Positions 7,919 to 16,710 are shown, counted from the first letter of the stretch. The stretch is DNA of 64,000 bases from Lewinellaceae bacterium (GCA_020636355.1 JACJYB010000015.1:59524-123523), one strand, 5' to 3'. Made by a program: numbers and translations. The notes: a model not told the origin generated them from the sequence alone.

Positions 7919-10243
7919 CTAATTCCTGGTCCAGGTAAAGCTTTCCCCCGGAGCCAGATCCACCGGGATTTCTGCATTTCCGATCTGAACCCGGGTTTTA
8001 CCACCATTGGGAGCAGCAATTAAAACGTGGCTAGCCTGATGATCTTCCCATTTAATGGATACCTCAAAATTTCCGCGTGCTTTTAATCCGGATACCGAAC
8101 CACTGGCCCAGAGGTCCGGCAAGGCGGGAAGGATTGCTATATGGTCCTCATGGGACTGGATAAGCATTTCCGCAATTCCAGCCGTATACCCAAAATTACC
8201 ATCGATCTGGAAGGGTGGATGCATGTCAAACAAATTGGTTGTGATGGATTTTTGTAGCAACAGGCGGATGTGATCGTGGGCCATGTTGCCATCCTGAAGA
8301 CGGGCAGAAAAATTGATCAACCAGGCTCTACTCCATCCGGTGCCTGCGCCTCCATGATCAAGTCGGTATTGCAGGGTATTACGGACCGCCTGAAATAAAT
8401 CCGGAGTCCCTGACCGGGTAATGGCGTCACCGGGATGAAAGGCATAGAGATGGGACATGTGACGATGCCCTGGTTCCGGCTCCGCATAAGGGCGGTCCCA
8501 TTCCAGCAAACGACCATCCGGCCCGATGACGGTACCTGATCTTAATTTGCTCCGTTTTGCTTTAATGTCCTGGTATAATTTATCCCGGAGGTCCAGTAGT
8601 TCACTAGCTTTCAGGAAATGATCAAATACCTCCGCAACAATCTGTTGATCGATGGCGCTGCCGAGACAAAAGGTTACTTGCGTACTGTCAGGCAGGAAAT
8701 ATTGATTCTCCGGAGAGCTCGACGGCGCCATCACCAACTGGTGATCGCGAGGATCTTCAATCAGATAGTCTCCATAAAATGTGGCGATCTCCCGCATGGC
8801 CGGATAGGCTCTTTCACGCAGGAAGGATTCATCTCCGGTAAAAGCAAAGTGCTGCCAGTAATGCTGCATCAACCAGCCCCCCGCACCCAGCCAACTACCC
8901 CAGAAGGGTGTGGCTGCCCGAAGCCAGGCAGGAGCCCAGAGGTCGGTGGCATGGGGCAGAACTGCACCCTGCATGCCATAGTTCACCTGTGCAGTCGATT
9001 TCCCCCGCTCGATAACCCGGTCCACAAAGGAAAAAAATGGCTCGGTCAGATCGCTCAAATTGGTCACTTCTGCCGGCCAGTAATTCATCTGTATGTTGAT
9101 GTTTAAATGATAGTCAGCATTCCAGGGGGCTTCAATATGCCGGTTCCAGAGCCCCTGCAAGTTGGCGGGATTGGTCCCTGGCCGTGAACAACTGATCAGT
9201 AAATAACGTCCGTAATGGAAGAGCAGCGCCTCCAGCCCGGGGTCATCCGCACCTTCCCGTACCCGTTCAAGCCGTTGTGTTGTCGTCAGGTTGCTGTAGT
9301 CCGGACCTTCCAAATCCAGTGATACTCTATTGAAGTATCCCTGGTAATCCTGGATATGTCTGTCCGCTAGTTCTTCAAAGGACCGGCCAAGCACGGCTTG
9401 CAGGTCCCTGGCGCTGCGTTCCTGAAAATCCTGTCCATAATAGCTGGTATTATTGACAATATATATGGTAACCTTCTTACCGTTTCGAAGCATAAGACTG
9501 TCAGCGGAGACATCGATCTGCGCTTCCGGCGCCCACACGCCCACCCGGGTATCGAATTGAATGCCGTGATTGATGGGCATGGGTTCATTGTCCAGCTTAC
9601 CGCCCAACTGAGTGACTTCACCCTGCATGTGCAATGTCCGATCCCCTTCTCCTGTCGTGACAGCCGTAGACCGATCGTGATCTAAGGGTCTGGAAAGGTG
9701 CATGGAAAAATTGAGGCCCCGGGGATCGGTTGTAGTAATCTCCATCACCATAACCCGATCGGGCGCCGAAGCCAGGATCCGACGGGTGACCTGATAACCA
9801 TTGTGCAAATAGGAAACCGCAGCAATGCCCGTCCTGAGATCCAGTTCCCGCTGGTAACTACTGACTTGCTGATGACCCAAACGGATGTTAAGATCGCCCA
9901 AGGTCTGATGCGAACGGGTGATCGATTTGCGCGAAAACTGCTGCACATACAGATTCTGGGCAGCATTGATATCTCCGGCGAACAAAAGACGGCGAACTTC
10001 GTCCAGATCTTGCCGGGTAGCTGGCGGATTCTCCCATTCCGGCGATCCCGGCCACATGGAATCATCATTGAGTTGCAGGTATTCCACCACCGGATTGCCA
10101 TAGACCATGGCTCCGATCCGGCCATTCCCGATGGGCAATGCATCCTCCCAAGCCTTCGACGGCTCATCATACCACAACGTCAGATCCTGTGCCTGAATAA
10201 TTGTACCCAGGAAAAAAAGAATAACGAAGATTAAATGACGCAT
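7919..10243 (-). CDS. Glycoside hydrolase family 95 (alpha-L-fucosidase-type)
   Basis: A 774-residue secreted enzyme with a signal peptide (MRHLIFVILFFLGTIIQAQ) from the ATG at 10243, preceded by an A/G-rich stretch (GGAAAGAAAAGGG). The frame upstream leads only to a TTG. The N-terminal beta domain has the GH95 signature LWYDEPSKAWEDALPIGNGRIGAMVYG. The (alpha/alpha)6 barrel contains HLNINIQMNYWP near residue 380, holding the two catalytic Asn, and MAPSSSPENQY near residue 512, holding the general acid Glu by analogy with Bifidobacterium AfcA. The end (NFGYTAGIAEMLIQS...) also fits. Length is normal for the family. GH95 enzymes release alpha-1,2-linked fucose or, in some, galactose. There is no SusCD next to it. 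Confidence 0.92.
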   Translation of the reverse strand: MRHLIFVILFFLGTIIQAQDLTLWYDEPSKAWEDALPIGNGRIGAMVYGNPVVEYLQLNDDSMWPGSPEWENPPATRQDLDEVRRLLFAGDINAAQNLYVQQFSRKSITRSHQTLGDLNIRLGHQQVSSYQRELDLRTGIAAVSYLHNGYQVTRRILASAPDRVMVMEITTTDPRGLNFSMHLSRPLDHDRSTAVTTGEGDRTLHMQGEVTQLGGKLDNEPMPINHGIQFDTRVGVWAPEAQIDVSADSLMLRNGKKVTIYIVNNTSYYGQDFQERSARDLQAVLGRSFEELADRHIQDYQGYFNRVSLDLEGPDYSNLTTTQRLERVREGADDPGLEALLFHYGRYLLISCSRPGTNPANLQGLWNRHIEAPWNADYHLNINIQMNYWPAEVTNLSDLTEPFFSFVDRVIERGKSTAQVNYGMQGAVLPHATDLWAPAWLRAATPFWGSWLGAGGWLMQHYWQHFAFTGDESFLRERAYPAMREIATFYGDYLIEDPRDHQLVMAPSSSPENQYFLPDSTQVTFCLGSAIDQQIVAEVFDHFLKASELLDLRDKLYQDIKAKRSKLRSGTVIGPDGRLLEWDRPYAEPEPGHRHMSHLYAFHPGDAITRSGTPDLFQAVRNTLQYRLDHGGAGTGWSRAWLINFSARLQDGNMAHDHIRLLLQKSITTNLFDMHPPFQIDGNFGYTAGIAEMLIQSHEDHIAILPALPDLWASGSVSGLKARGNFEVSIKWEDHQASHVLIAAPNGGKTRVQIGNAEIPVDLAPGESFTWTRN

Positions 10244-10356
10244 CCCTTTTCTTTCCAAAATAAGAAACTGCCTCAGAATAGCTCTATGCCCAACCTTAAA
10301 ATCACCAGCATCAGAAATCCAATGTCCAGCGTCTAATAATCTTATGGCTCACCAAG

Positions 10357-11010
10357 TCAATTATCTCCAATCCGGAACTTGACACCTAACCCCACCTGAT
10401 AAAGTCCGATTCCAAAGTCATTAAAAATGGAGTTCGCATCATTGACATCGCTGAAGGTTGAAAAATAGCTCACGTCCATGCAAAATTTGACGCGTTGACC
10501 GGCTTCAAATCCCAACGAGGCTCCGCCGTAATTGAGACTTCCATCGCCAATCACGAATTGGGATATGTATCTCGGTGTCAGGTAGACGGCAAATTTTTCC
10601 GATGGGTGAACGGACATATGCAATGGAACATGGGCTTGCAGGAGTAAATTATCCAGCGTACCGCCCTGAAATCCCAAACCGGCACCCAGAGCAAGGGCAA
10701 ACTTGGAATACTGGTCGCCCACGATCTGGAATTTACCATCAAATACACCGCTGAGACCGGTCGATACTTTAAGGCCGACATCCACCTTTTCACCTACTCC
10801 ATAACGGCCCCACAATTCGATCACCGGAAGCACTGGCGTTGAGCCATCGACATCATCGATCAATTCGGTGAATCCGGCGCCGGAGGCGGCAAATCCAATC
10901 TCACCATTGTTCTTTCCTACCGTCTTGGCGGTTTGGAATGAGGATAGCTGAGCACAACTGGTCAACCCTGCCAGGGCGACCAGCATCAACAGTTGGTTCC
11001 TAATTTTCAT
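10357..11010 (-). CDS. Outer-membrane beta-barrel lipoprotein-like protein
   Basis: A 217-residue protein with a lipoprotein leader (MKIRNQLLMLVALAGLTSC, lipobox GLTSC). The rest alternates hydrophobic and polar residues in short glycine-rich strands (GVGEKVDVGLKVSTGLSG, KFALALGAGLGFQGG, FAVYLTPRYISQFVIGDGSLNYGGASLGFEAG) and ends in VGLGVKFRIGDN, consistent with an 8- to 10-strand outer-membrane barrel. No enzyme signature is seen. Upstream is the decayed E1 fragment. A TACTTTAG element at about 11046 is a one-mismatch -7 box and could drive this gene. Confidence 0.72.
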   Translation of the reverse strand: MKIRNQLLMLVALAGLTSCAQLSSFQTAKTVGKNNGEIGFAASGAGFTELIDDVDGSTPVLPVIELWGRYGVGEKVDVGLKVSTGLSGVFDGKFQIVGDQYSKFALALGAGLGFQGGTLDNLLLQAHVPLHMSVHPSEKFAVYLTPRYISQFVIGDGSLNYGGASLGFEAGQRVKFCMDVSYFSTFSDVNDANSIFNDFGIGLYQVGLGVKFRIGDN

Positions 11011-11062
11011 ACAATTTTTAGTTAGAGGTTTATCAGTCCTCTAAAGTAAGATATTATTGGAA

Positions 11063-11262
11063 TTAGTAATCTATAAGTTCTTGCAGGACGGCAAGAACCT
11101 TTCCTGAATTGGGTAACATAGTCACTTCCAGCGTACGGTTTTGGGGAATAGCAGGTACCTCTTCGGATCCCACCACGCGTACCGGTGCATCCAGGTCCCG
11201 GAAACACTCCTGTTGGATCCACCCTGCCAGGCTCTGCACAAATGAAGGATGAGGCTTTTCGA
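11063..11262 (-). pseudogene. Remnant of the 3' end of an E1 dehydrogenase gene
   Basis: Reading leftwards, this stretch encodes KPHPSFVQSLAGWIQQECFR... through EVTMLPNSGKVLAVLQELIDY and a stop. It is collinear with the last 65 or so codons of the intact E1 gene, which ends at 11792 (PHPSFAQSLAGWIQQ... EVTMLPNAQKVREVLQELLDY). There is no start and nothing upstream matches the rest of the gene, so it is a truncated fragment. Many differences are silent or conservative and the stop is kept, so it separated while both copies were still coding, apart from one 68-base stretch that is identical. Confidence 0.88.
11169..11236 (-). repeat. 68-bp perfect direct repeat, copy 1 (in the E1 remnant)
   Basis: These 68 bases are identical to 11898-11965 inside the intact E1 gene (same strand), while the sequence on both sides differs at many sites. 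The exact stretch covers the codons for the QSLAGWIQQECFRDLDAPVRVVG region. Such a block inside a diverged duplicate suggests gene conversion or a recombination site. Confidence 0.9.
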
Positions 11263-11791
11263 TAATAAATTAAACATCTGTAGCATACCTGAACGGTAAA
11301 TCAAGTCGATGCATTGGCATAGATTAATTTTGACTCCTATTAGCCATTATTTATTATCGAGTCAATTAAGCCTTTCTTAATCTATCTTATTCGATATTTT
11401 TTTAAATCCTATTTTCGTTTTATAAAAAGTAAAAATCATAATTAGGCAAATTGCTATCCTTATTATTAAATTATTTACAAATAATATAAGTATTATAAAC
11501 AACGAAGTTAATATTATTTGCCACCAAGGCCGTTTATTAAATATTTCTCGATTAACTATTTGACGCATACTCTTAAATATAATCAAAATTCACATTGTTC
11601 ATAAGCAGCCAAAATTCCATCCTGATAACTCAAGTGTATTACATATTCCTCTGATTTACACAACATTGATGTCGTGCGATTAGAATACTAATTGCAACTA
11701 TTGTATACATCAATATATCTTGCGTCTTCGGCAATCCAACTTGAATTAAATGTAGACAAACAAGTTGCATTAAGCAAGTGGGTGAATATTA
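11263..11791. other. AT-rich island between the two E1 3' ends
   Basis: About 530 bases whose composition drops to roughly 30% G+C by eye against about 50% in the flanks. It is bounded on the left by the E1 remnant and on the right by the intact E1 3' end. It holds one small possible membrane-protein gene (11377-11568). No integrase, inverted terminal repeats or tRNA can be seen. It is most simply a small piece of acquired or decayed DNA. Confidence 0.7.
11377..11568 (-). CDS. Possible small membrane protein in AT-rich island
   Basis: A 63-residue reading frame from the ATG at 11568 (MRQIVNREIFNKRPWWQ). Two closely spaced hydrophobic segments (IILTSLFIILILFV and IIRIAICLIMIFTFY) are followed by a lysine-rich tail, the pattern of a small inner-membrane hairpin protein. 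Codon use is strongly A/T-biased, unlike all neighbours. Frames this short arise by chance in AT-rich DNA, so it may not be a gene. Confidence 0.35.
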   Translation of the reverse strand: MRQIVNREIFNKRPWWQIILTSLFIILILFVNNLIIRIAICLIMIFTFYKTKIGFKKISNKID

Positions 11792-13843
11792 TTAATAATC
11801 AAGCAGCTCCTGCAAGACTTCACGAACTTTTTGTGCGTTGGGCAACATGGTCACTTCCAGCGTACGGTTAAGGGGAATGGCAGGTACCTGCTCAGAGCCC
11901 ACCACGCGTACCGGTGCATCCAGGTCCCGGAAACACTCCTGTTGGATCCACCCTGCCAGGCTCTGTGCGAAGGATGGATGCGGAGGCTCTTCGGTCAGCA
12001 CCAATACTTTGTGGTATCGAGCCACCTGCTTCCTGATCAATGCTTCATCCAATGGGAACAGGGTACGCAGATCCACTATGCCGATCTGATCCGGCAGAGA
12101 TTTCGCAGCTTCAGCCGCCCAATAAACCCCCATGCCGTAAGTGACCACCAATACCTTTGGGTCCCGTGCTTCCACCACCAATCGCCCTTTTCCCAAAGGC
12201 AGAATGTAGTCCTCAGCAGGATCGATGCATTTGGCCTTTTCGGTACCCGGTACCTTGGACCAGTACAAACCCTTGTGCTCAAAGATCACCACTGGATTCG
12301 GATCGTAATAAGCGGCTTTCATCAGCCCCTTGAGGTCAGCCCCGTTGCTGGGATAGGCGATTTTGATACCCCGGATGCTGGTAACTACCGATTCGATGCT
12401 GGAAGAATGGAACGGACCTCCACCTACATAGGCGCCTATCGGAACCCGGATGATGCAACTAACCGGCCACTTGCCATTGGACAGATAACAGGACCGGCTC
12501 ACCTCGGTAAAAAGTTGATTGAGCCCTGGCCACATGTAATCAGCAAACTGGACCTCGACAATTGGTTTTAAACCCACCGCCGACATCCCTACCGTGCTAC
12601 CAATAATAAAGGCTTCCTGGATGGGCGTATTAAATACCCGGTGGTCGCCGTATTTTTCAGCCAGGGTGGCAGCCTCGCGAAAGACACCCCCTAAGCGACG
12701 GCCTACATCCTGTCCGTAAAGCAGGCATTCCGGATGTTTGCGCATCAACTCATCGATGGCATGCAAAGCCGCATCGACCATGACTACCTCCTTTCCACCT
12801 ACCGGACTCCGTATACCCTGTTCCTGCTGCACTGGAGTAGGTGCAAAGATGTGGGTATATAAATCTTCCGGGCTTGGCTCCGCAGCCTGACGCGCATTAT
12901 CAAATGCTTCAGCTACCTGCCGGCGAATGCTTGCTTCCAGCTGATCCAGGGCATCCGGAGCATAGCCTTCTTCAAGCATTAACTTCCGCAAACGCGGATA
13001 GGGATCCTTCTCTTGTTGCTCGGCCAGATCATCGCGGTACCATTCTTTGCGCACGCCGGAGGTGTGATGATTCAACAAGGGTACCTGAGCATGCAGCAGG
13101 AAAGGCCGTCGCTCTTCACGCATGATCGCAAGAATTTCTGCCAATTCTCGATAGCTGGCTGCAAAGTCGTAACCCTGCACCTGACGACCTTCGATACCGG
13201 GAAATCCCTGAACGTATTCGAAGGCATTCATCGCGCGCACCTCGCTGCTATGGGCCGAGATATCCCATTCATTATCCTGCACAAAAAAGAGGATGGGTAA
13301 TTGTTTCAGGGAAGCAATCTGCAATGCTTCCGAAACCTCGCCCTCTGTCATCGCCGCATCGCCAATTGAACAGACCACGATTGGGGTTTCCGTTTGCCCG
13401 GAGGCCATCCCGTTTAGCTCGCGGTACCGCAGTCCCATAGCCACACCGGTAGTTGGTATAGCCTGCATCCCGGTAGCGGATGACTGATGGGGTATTTTTG
13501 GTTTGTCGGTATCTTTGAGGCTTGGGTGGGAATAATATACCCGGCCACCGGAGAATGGGTCGTCGATTTTAGCCAAAAGCTGCAACATCAGTTGGTAGGG
13601 CTCCATACCGATAGCCAATAACAAGGCATCATCCCGGTAATAAGCACTCAGATAATCCTGCGGCTTTAATTGCATCCCCAGGGCTACCTGAACTGCCTCG
13701 TGGCCTCTCGACGTAGCATGCACATAGGTAGAGACGAATTTAAAATTCGCTTCGTAATGCTCACTCATTGCTTTTGCAGTGAACAAGTAGCGAAACGCTT
13801 CGTCCAAAATCTTCTGGTCGATTGAGGCTATCGCAGATTCCAT
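11792..13843 (-). CDS. Fused alpha/beta E1 component of a 2-oxoacid (branched-chain type) dehydrogenase
   Basis: A 683-residue thiamine-diphosphate enzyme in which E1-alpha (about residues 1-330) and E1-beta (about 345-683) are one chain, as is common in Bacteroidota. The TPP-binding motif is GDAAMTEGEVSEAL...VQDNEWDIS in the alpha half. The beta half starts at EVVMVDAALHAIDELM and has the transketolase pyrimidine-binding region (GQDVGRRLGGVFREAATL, FIIGSTVGMSAVGLKPIVEVQFADY) and the C-terminal domain. It should decarboxylate branched-chain 2-oxoacids or pyruvate and pass the acyl group to a lipoylated E2, which is not nearby. It is the last gene of the atpD-atpC operon, 20 bases after the PqqB-like gene; lipA, which makes its partner's cofactor, lies 4 kb away. 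Its 3' end is partly duplicated at 11063-11262. Confidence 0.93.
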   Translation of the reverse strand: MESAIASIDQKILDEAFRYLFTAKAMSEHYEANFKFVSTYVHATSRGHEAVQVALGMQLKPQDYLSAYYRDDALLLAIGMEPYQLMLQLLAKIDDPFSGGRVYYSHPSLKDTDKPKIPHQSSATGMQAIPTTGVAMGLRYRELNGMASGQTETPIVVCSIGDAAMTEGEVSEALQIASLKQLPILFFVQDNEWDISAHSSEVRAMNAFEYVQGFPGIEGRQVQGYDFAASYRELAEILAIMREERRPFLLHAQVPLLNHHTSGVRKEWYRDDLAEQQEKDPYPRLRKLMLEEGYAPDALDQLEASIRRQVAEAFDNARQAAEPSPEDLYTHIFAPTPVQQEQGIRSPVGGKEVVMVDAALHAIDELMRKHPECLLYGQDVGRRLGGVFREAATLAEKYGDHRVFNTPIQEAFIIGSTVGMSAVGLKPIVEVQFADYMWPGLNQLFTEVSRSCYLSNGKWPVSCIIRVPIGAYVGGGPFHSSSIESVVTSIRGIKIAYPSNGADLKGLMKAAYYDPNPVVIFEHKGLYWSKVPGTEKAKCIDPAEDYILPLGKGRLVVEARDPKVLVVTYGMGVYWAAEAAKSLPDQIGIVDLRTLFPLDEALIRKQVARYHKVLVLTEEPPHPSFAQSLAGWIQQECFRDLDAPVRVVGSEQVPAIPLNRTLEVTMLPNAQKVREVLQELLDY
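11898..11965 (-). repeat. 68-bp perfect direct repeat, copy 2 (in intact E1 gene)
   Basis: Identical to 11169-11236 in the E1 remnant; the two copies start 729 bases apart in the same orientation. This copy lies inside the functional gene, about 35 codons before its stop. Confidence 0.9.
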
Positions 13844-13863
13844 GGCTAATTTGGTTAAGGCTC

Positions 13864-14850
13864 TTAATCCCCTAAGTTAATAATCTCTCCCTGGGATGCA
13901 ATCGTCATCCCAGCTGCTTCCACTTCTTTTTGAGCATTCGAACCTGGCTGGAGGACCGGATTCGTATGATTAAAATGGATGAACCGGACTTTATGTTTTG
14001 TGGAGTCGGGCAAAGAAGATAGTCTTTCGATGGTCTCCCGGATAAATGGATGTGGGATTTCTGACATATCGCGGTTGGGTATCTCTCCATCGGCGAAGAA
14101 GCTACCGTCCACCAACGCCAGGTCAACTGAATTGAGGATCTCATTAAGATCCTGATCCCAACGTTCCCATTTATCAATATCGGGTATAAAAAGGACCCGA
14201 TGGGTATTAGCCCGAATGATAAAGCCAACCGTTTCCGAATATTCGTCCCGATGGGGCACCCGGATGGGTGTTATGCCTAAAGCATCGGTTATAGCCGACT
14301 CCTGGCCGTTTTGCAGCGGTCGCACGTCGATGTTGTGCAGGCGCACCAGTTGATCCCAGGGACCATTGGTGCGGAGAAAAGTGTCCATATGCGGCATAGC
14401 ATAGACCGGAATAGCCTGCGCCCCCATCACCTCACGACCCAGATGCATCAGTCCGGTATAATGACCAATATGCGCGTGCGTGAGGAAAATTCCACTGATG
14501 GTGCCGGCAAAACGTGGGTCGAGTGTATCCAGCAAATGCAATTGATCGGGAAAATCAGGTGTGGCATCAAAGATCCAGCGCTGGCCGGATGCCGGATCTA
14601 CAAGTCCCAGGCAGGATACAAAGCGGCGGTTCGCCGGATTTTCCCATGCCGCGGTGCAGCAGCTTTTCTGACAATTCGCCTGCGGATAGCCGGCATCCTG
14701 GGCAATACCCAAAACCGTGAGGTAAGGGTCTTTTGCGGGGACACGGTTGTGTTTGATGGGAGGTGCAGGAGTAGGTAACTGACAGGCAAAAAAAAGCAGA
14801 TAGCCGCTTAATATCGCAACCATCTGCTTTTTGTATCGGTTTGAAGTCAT
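13864..14850 (-). CDS. PqqB-like metallo-beta-lactamase-fold lipoprotein
   Basis: A 328-residue protein with a lipoprotein leader (MVAILSGYLLFFAC, lipobox FFAC). The body follows the PqqB pattern: YLTVLGIAQDAGYPQANCQKSCC at the front, a metal-binding segment FLTHAHIGHYTGL near residue 125, DALGITPIRVPHRDEYSETVGF, and VRFIHFNHTNP near the end. PqqB proper is a cytoplasmic protein of PQQ synthesis. No other pqq gene is here and this form is exported, so it is probably a hydrolase of other function. The spacing is 8 bases after atpC and 20 before E1, so it sits inside the atp operon. Confidence 0.85.
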   Translation of the reverse strand: MTSNRYKKQMVAILSGYLLFFACQLPTPAPPIKHNRVPAKDPYLTVLGIAQDAGYPQANCQKSCCTAAWENPANRRFVSCLGLVDPASGQRWIFDATPDFPDQLHLLDTLDPRFAGTISGIFLTHAHIGHYTGLMHLGREVMGAQAIPVYAMPHMDTFLRTNGPWDQLVRLHNIDVRPLQNGQESAITDALGITPIRVPHRDEYSETVGFIIRANTHRVLFIPDIDKWERWDQDLNEILNSVDLALVDGSFFADGEIPNRDMSEIPHPFIRETIERLSSLPDSTKHKVRFIHFNHTNPVLQPGSNAQKEVEAAGMTIASQGEIINLGD

Positions 14851-14858
14851 AACTAGGA

Positions 14859-15113
14859 TTAAGGGGCCAGGTCAACACCCTGTACCAGCAATGACACTTC
14901 GTTATTCAAAACTTCAATAAAGCCGTTGAGTATACTGAACACCTTCTTTTCACCGGATTCGGTGATGATGCGCACCTTACCCTGCTGGAGAGAAGATACT
15001 ATCGGAGCGTGTCCTGCCAATACTTCAAACTGGCCAGCCGTACCAGGTACTTTGACCGATTTGATGTGTCCGCGGAAGACCTCCATTTGCGGTGTTAATA
15101 CGATCAGTTCCAT
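14859..15113 (-). CDS. atpC: ATP synthase F1 epsilon subunit
   Basis: At 84 residues this is the N-terminal beta-sandwich only (MELIVLTPQMEVFRGHIKSVKVPGTAGQFEVLAGHAPIVSSLQQGKVRI). The usual C-terminal helical hairpin (about 50 residues, which inhibits ATP hydrolysis in many bacteria) is absent, as is normal in Bacteroidota. It forms part of the central stalk of F1. Its ATG lies 6 bases after the atpD stop. Confidence 0.95.
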   Translation of the reverse strand: MELIVLTPQMEVFRGHIKSVKVPGTAGQFEVLAGHAPIVSSLQQGKVRIITESGEKKVFSILNGFIEVLNNEVSLLVQGVDLAP

Positions 15114-15119
15114 GCGTGA

Positions 15120-16640
15120 TTAATTACCTGATGTTTCGGCAAGCATTTTCTTTCCTTTCTCGATGGCTTCATCGATGGTACCTACCAGGTTGAAAGCTGA
15201 TTCCGGATATTCATCCAATTCACCGTCAATGATCATATTAAATCCGCGTATGGTCTCCTCGATCGGAACCAATACGCCTTTCAGACCGGTGAATGCTTCA
15301 GCAACGTGGAATGGCTGTGACAGGAAGCGCTGTACTTTACGGGCGCGGTAAACGACCATTTTATCTTCCTCGGAAAGTTCTTCCATACCCAGGATGGCAA
15401 TGATATCCTGCAATTCGTTATAGCGCTGCAAAATGTTTTTCACCCGTTGTGCCGTGTTGTAGTGCGATGCACCAATGATGTGCGGATCCAGTATCCGTGA
15501 AGTAGAATCCAACGGGTTTACTGCCGGATAGATACCCAGTGCTGCAATTTTACGGTCCAGTACGGTGGTAGCATCCAGGTGCGCAAAGGTAGTTGCAGGA
15601 GCCGGGTCCGTCAAGTCGTCCGCAGGAACGTAAACCGCCTGTACCGAGGTGATGGATCCCCGCTTGGTGGAGGTAATTCTTTCCTGCATCACACCCATCT
15701 CGGTTGCCAGGGTAGGCTGATAACCTACCGCTGAAGGCATCCGTCCCAACAGAGCGGATACTTCAGAACCGGCCTGGGTGAAACGGAAAATGTTATCGAT
15801 GAAGAACAGAATGTCACGACCTCCTGCCGGATCGGAGAGGTCTCCATCCCGGTAATATTCTGCAATGGTCAGTCCGGACAGAGCCACCCGGGCACGTGCA
15901 CCGGGAGGTTCATTCATCTGACCAAATACGAAGGTTGCTTTTGAATCTTTCAGTTTTTGCTGGTCTACGACGGACAGGTCCCATCCACCTTTTTCCATGG
16001 AATGCATGAATTCCTCACCATAGTTGATGATGCCAGCCTCAAGCATTTCACGCATCAGGTCATTTCCTTCACGGGTACGCTCTCCCACCCCGGCAAATAC
16101 GGAAATTCCTTCGTACCCTTTGGCAATGTTGTTGATCAATTCCTGGATCAATACGGTCTTGCCTACGCCGGCTCCACCGAATAATCCGATCTTACCTCCT
16201 TTGGCATAGGGCTCAATCAGGTCGATCACCTTAATACCGGTGTACAATACCTCGGTATCGGTTGATAGCTGCTCGTACGTAGGTGGTTTGCTGTGGATCG
16301 AACGTGCACGGTCGTCTTTAACAACGGCACCAATTCCGTCAATGGGTTCACCAACCACATTGAACAGACGTCCTTTAATCTGATCGCCGACCGGCATTTT
16401 GATCGGTGATCCGGTATCTACAACCTCCATTCCGCGGAACAAACCGTCGGTGGAGTCCATAGCTACCGTACGTACGCTGTCTTCACCCAGGTGTTGCTGA
16501 CATTCCAGCACCAATTTTGCCCCATCCGGGCGGTTGATGATTAATGCATTTAAAATATCCGGAAGCTTGGAGCCTTCACCCTCAAAGCTGACGTCCACAA
16601 CCGGACCGATAATCTGTTTTATTTTACCAATATTTGCCAT
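15120..16640 (-). CDS. atpD: ATP synthase F1 beta subunit
   Basis: A 506-residue catalytic subunit. The Walker A loop is GGAGVGKTV, followed by the ALVFGQMNEPPGAR-type segment (here FVFGQMNEPPGARARVALSGLTIAEYYRD) and the DELSEED-like EELSEEDK loop. The frame extends to a GTG or TTG upstream, but the ATG at 16640 (MANIGKIKQIIGPVVDVSF) is the normal start. It is paired only with atpC; the other F-type subunits are not in this window, which matches the split atp locus of many Bacteroidota. It is driven by the consensus promoter at 16680-16710. Confidence 0.97.
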   Translation of the reverse strand: MANIGKIKQIIGPVVDVSFEGEGSKLPDILNALIINRPDGAKLVLECQQHLGEDSVRTVAMDSTDGLFRGMEVVDTGSPIKMPVGDQIKGRLFNVVGEPIDGIGAVVKDDRARSIHSKPPTYEQLSTDTEVLYTGIKVIDLIEPYAKGGKIGLFGGAGVGKTVLIQELINNIAKGYEGISVFAGVGERTREGNDLMREMLEAGIINYGEEFMHSMEKGGWDLSVVDQQKLKDSKATFVFGQMNEPPGARARVALSGLTIAEYYRDGDLSDPAGGRDILFFIDNIFRFTQAGSEVSALLGRMPSAVGYQPTLATEMGVMQERITSTKRGSITSVQAVYVPADDLTDPAPATTFAHLDATTVLDRKIAALGIYPAVNPLDSTSRILDPHIIGASHYNTAQRVKNILQRYNELQDIIAILGMEELSEEDKMVVYRARKVQRFLSQPFHVAEAFTGLKGVLVPIEETIRGFNMIIDGELDEYPESAFNLVGTIDEAIEKGKKMLAETSGN

Positions 16641-16679
16641 AATGATATAAGGTTGAATGGGCTTCTTTAAAAACCGGTG

Positions 16680-16710
16680 CAAAGATACACGTTTTCACTT
16701 TTCACCCAAA
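16680..16710 (-). promoter_or_regulatory. Bacteroidota-type promoter of the atpD operon
   Basis: Read on the minus strand, TTTG (16710-16707), a 19-base spacer, then TATCTTTG (16687-16680). This is an exact match to the Bacteroidota consensus TTTG-N19-TAnnTTTG for the housekeeping sigma factor. It places the transcript start about 30-35 bases before the atpD ATG at 16640. Confidence 0.82.

Noticed and set aside
11831..12571. 246-codon frame on the plus strand
   Set aside because: Lies wholly antisense to the well-supported E1 gene and has no family features.
13864..14850. PQQ biosynthesis gene pqqB
   Set aside because: No pqqA, C, D or E nearby and the protein is a lipoprotein, so only a PqqB-like label is justified.
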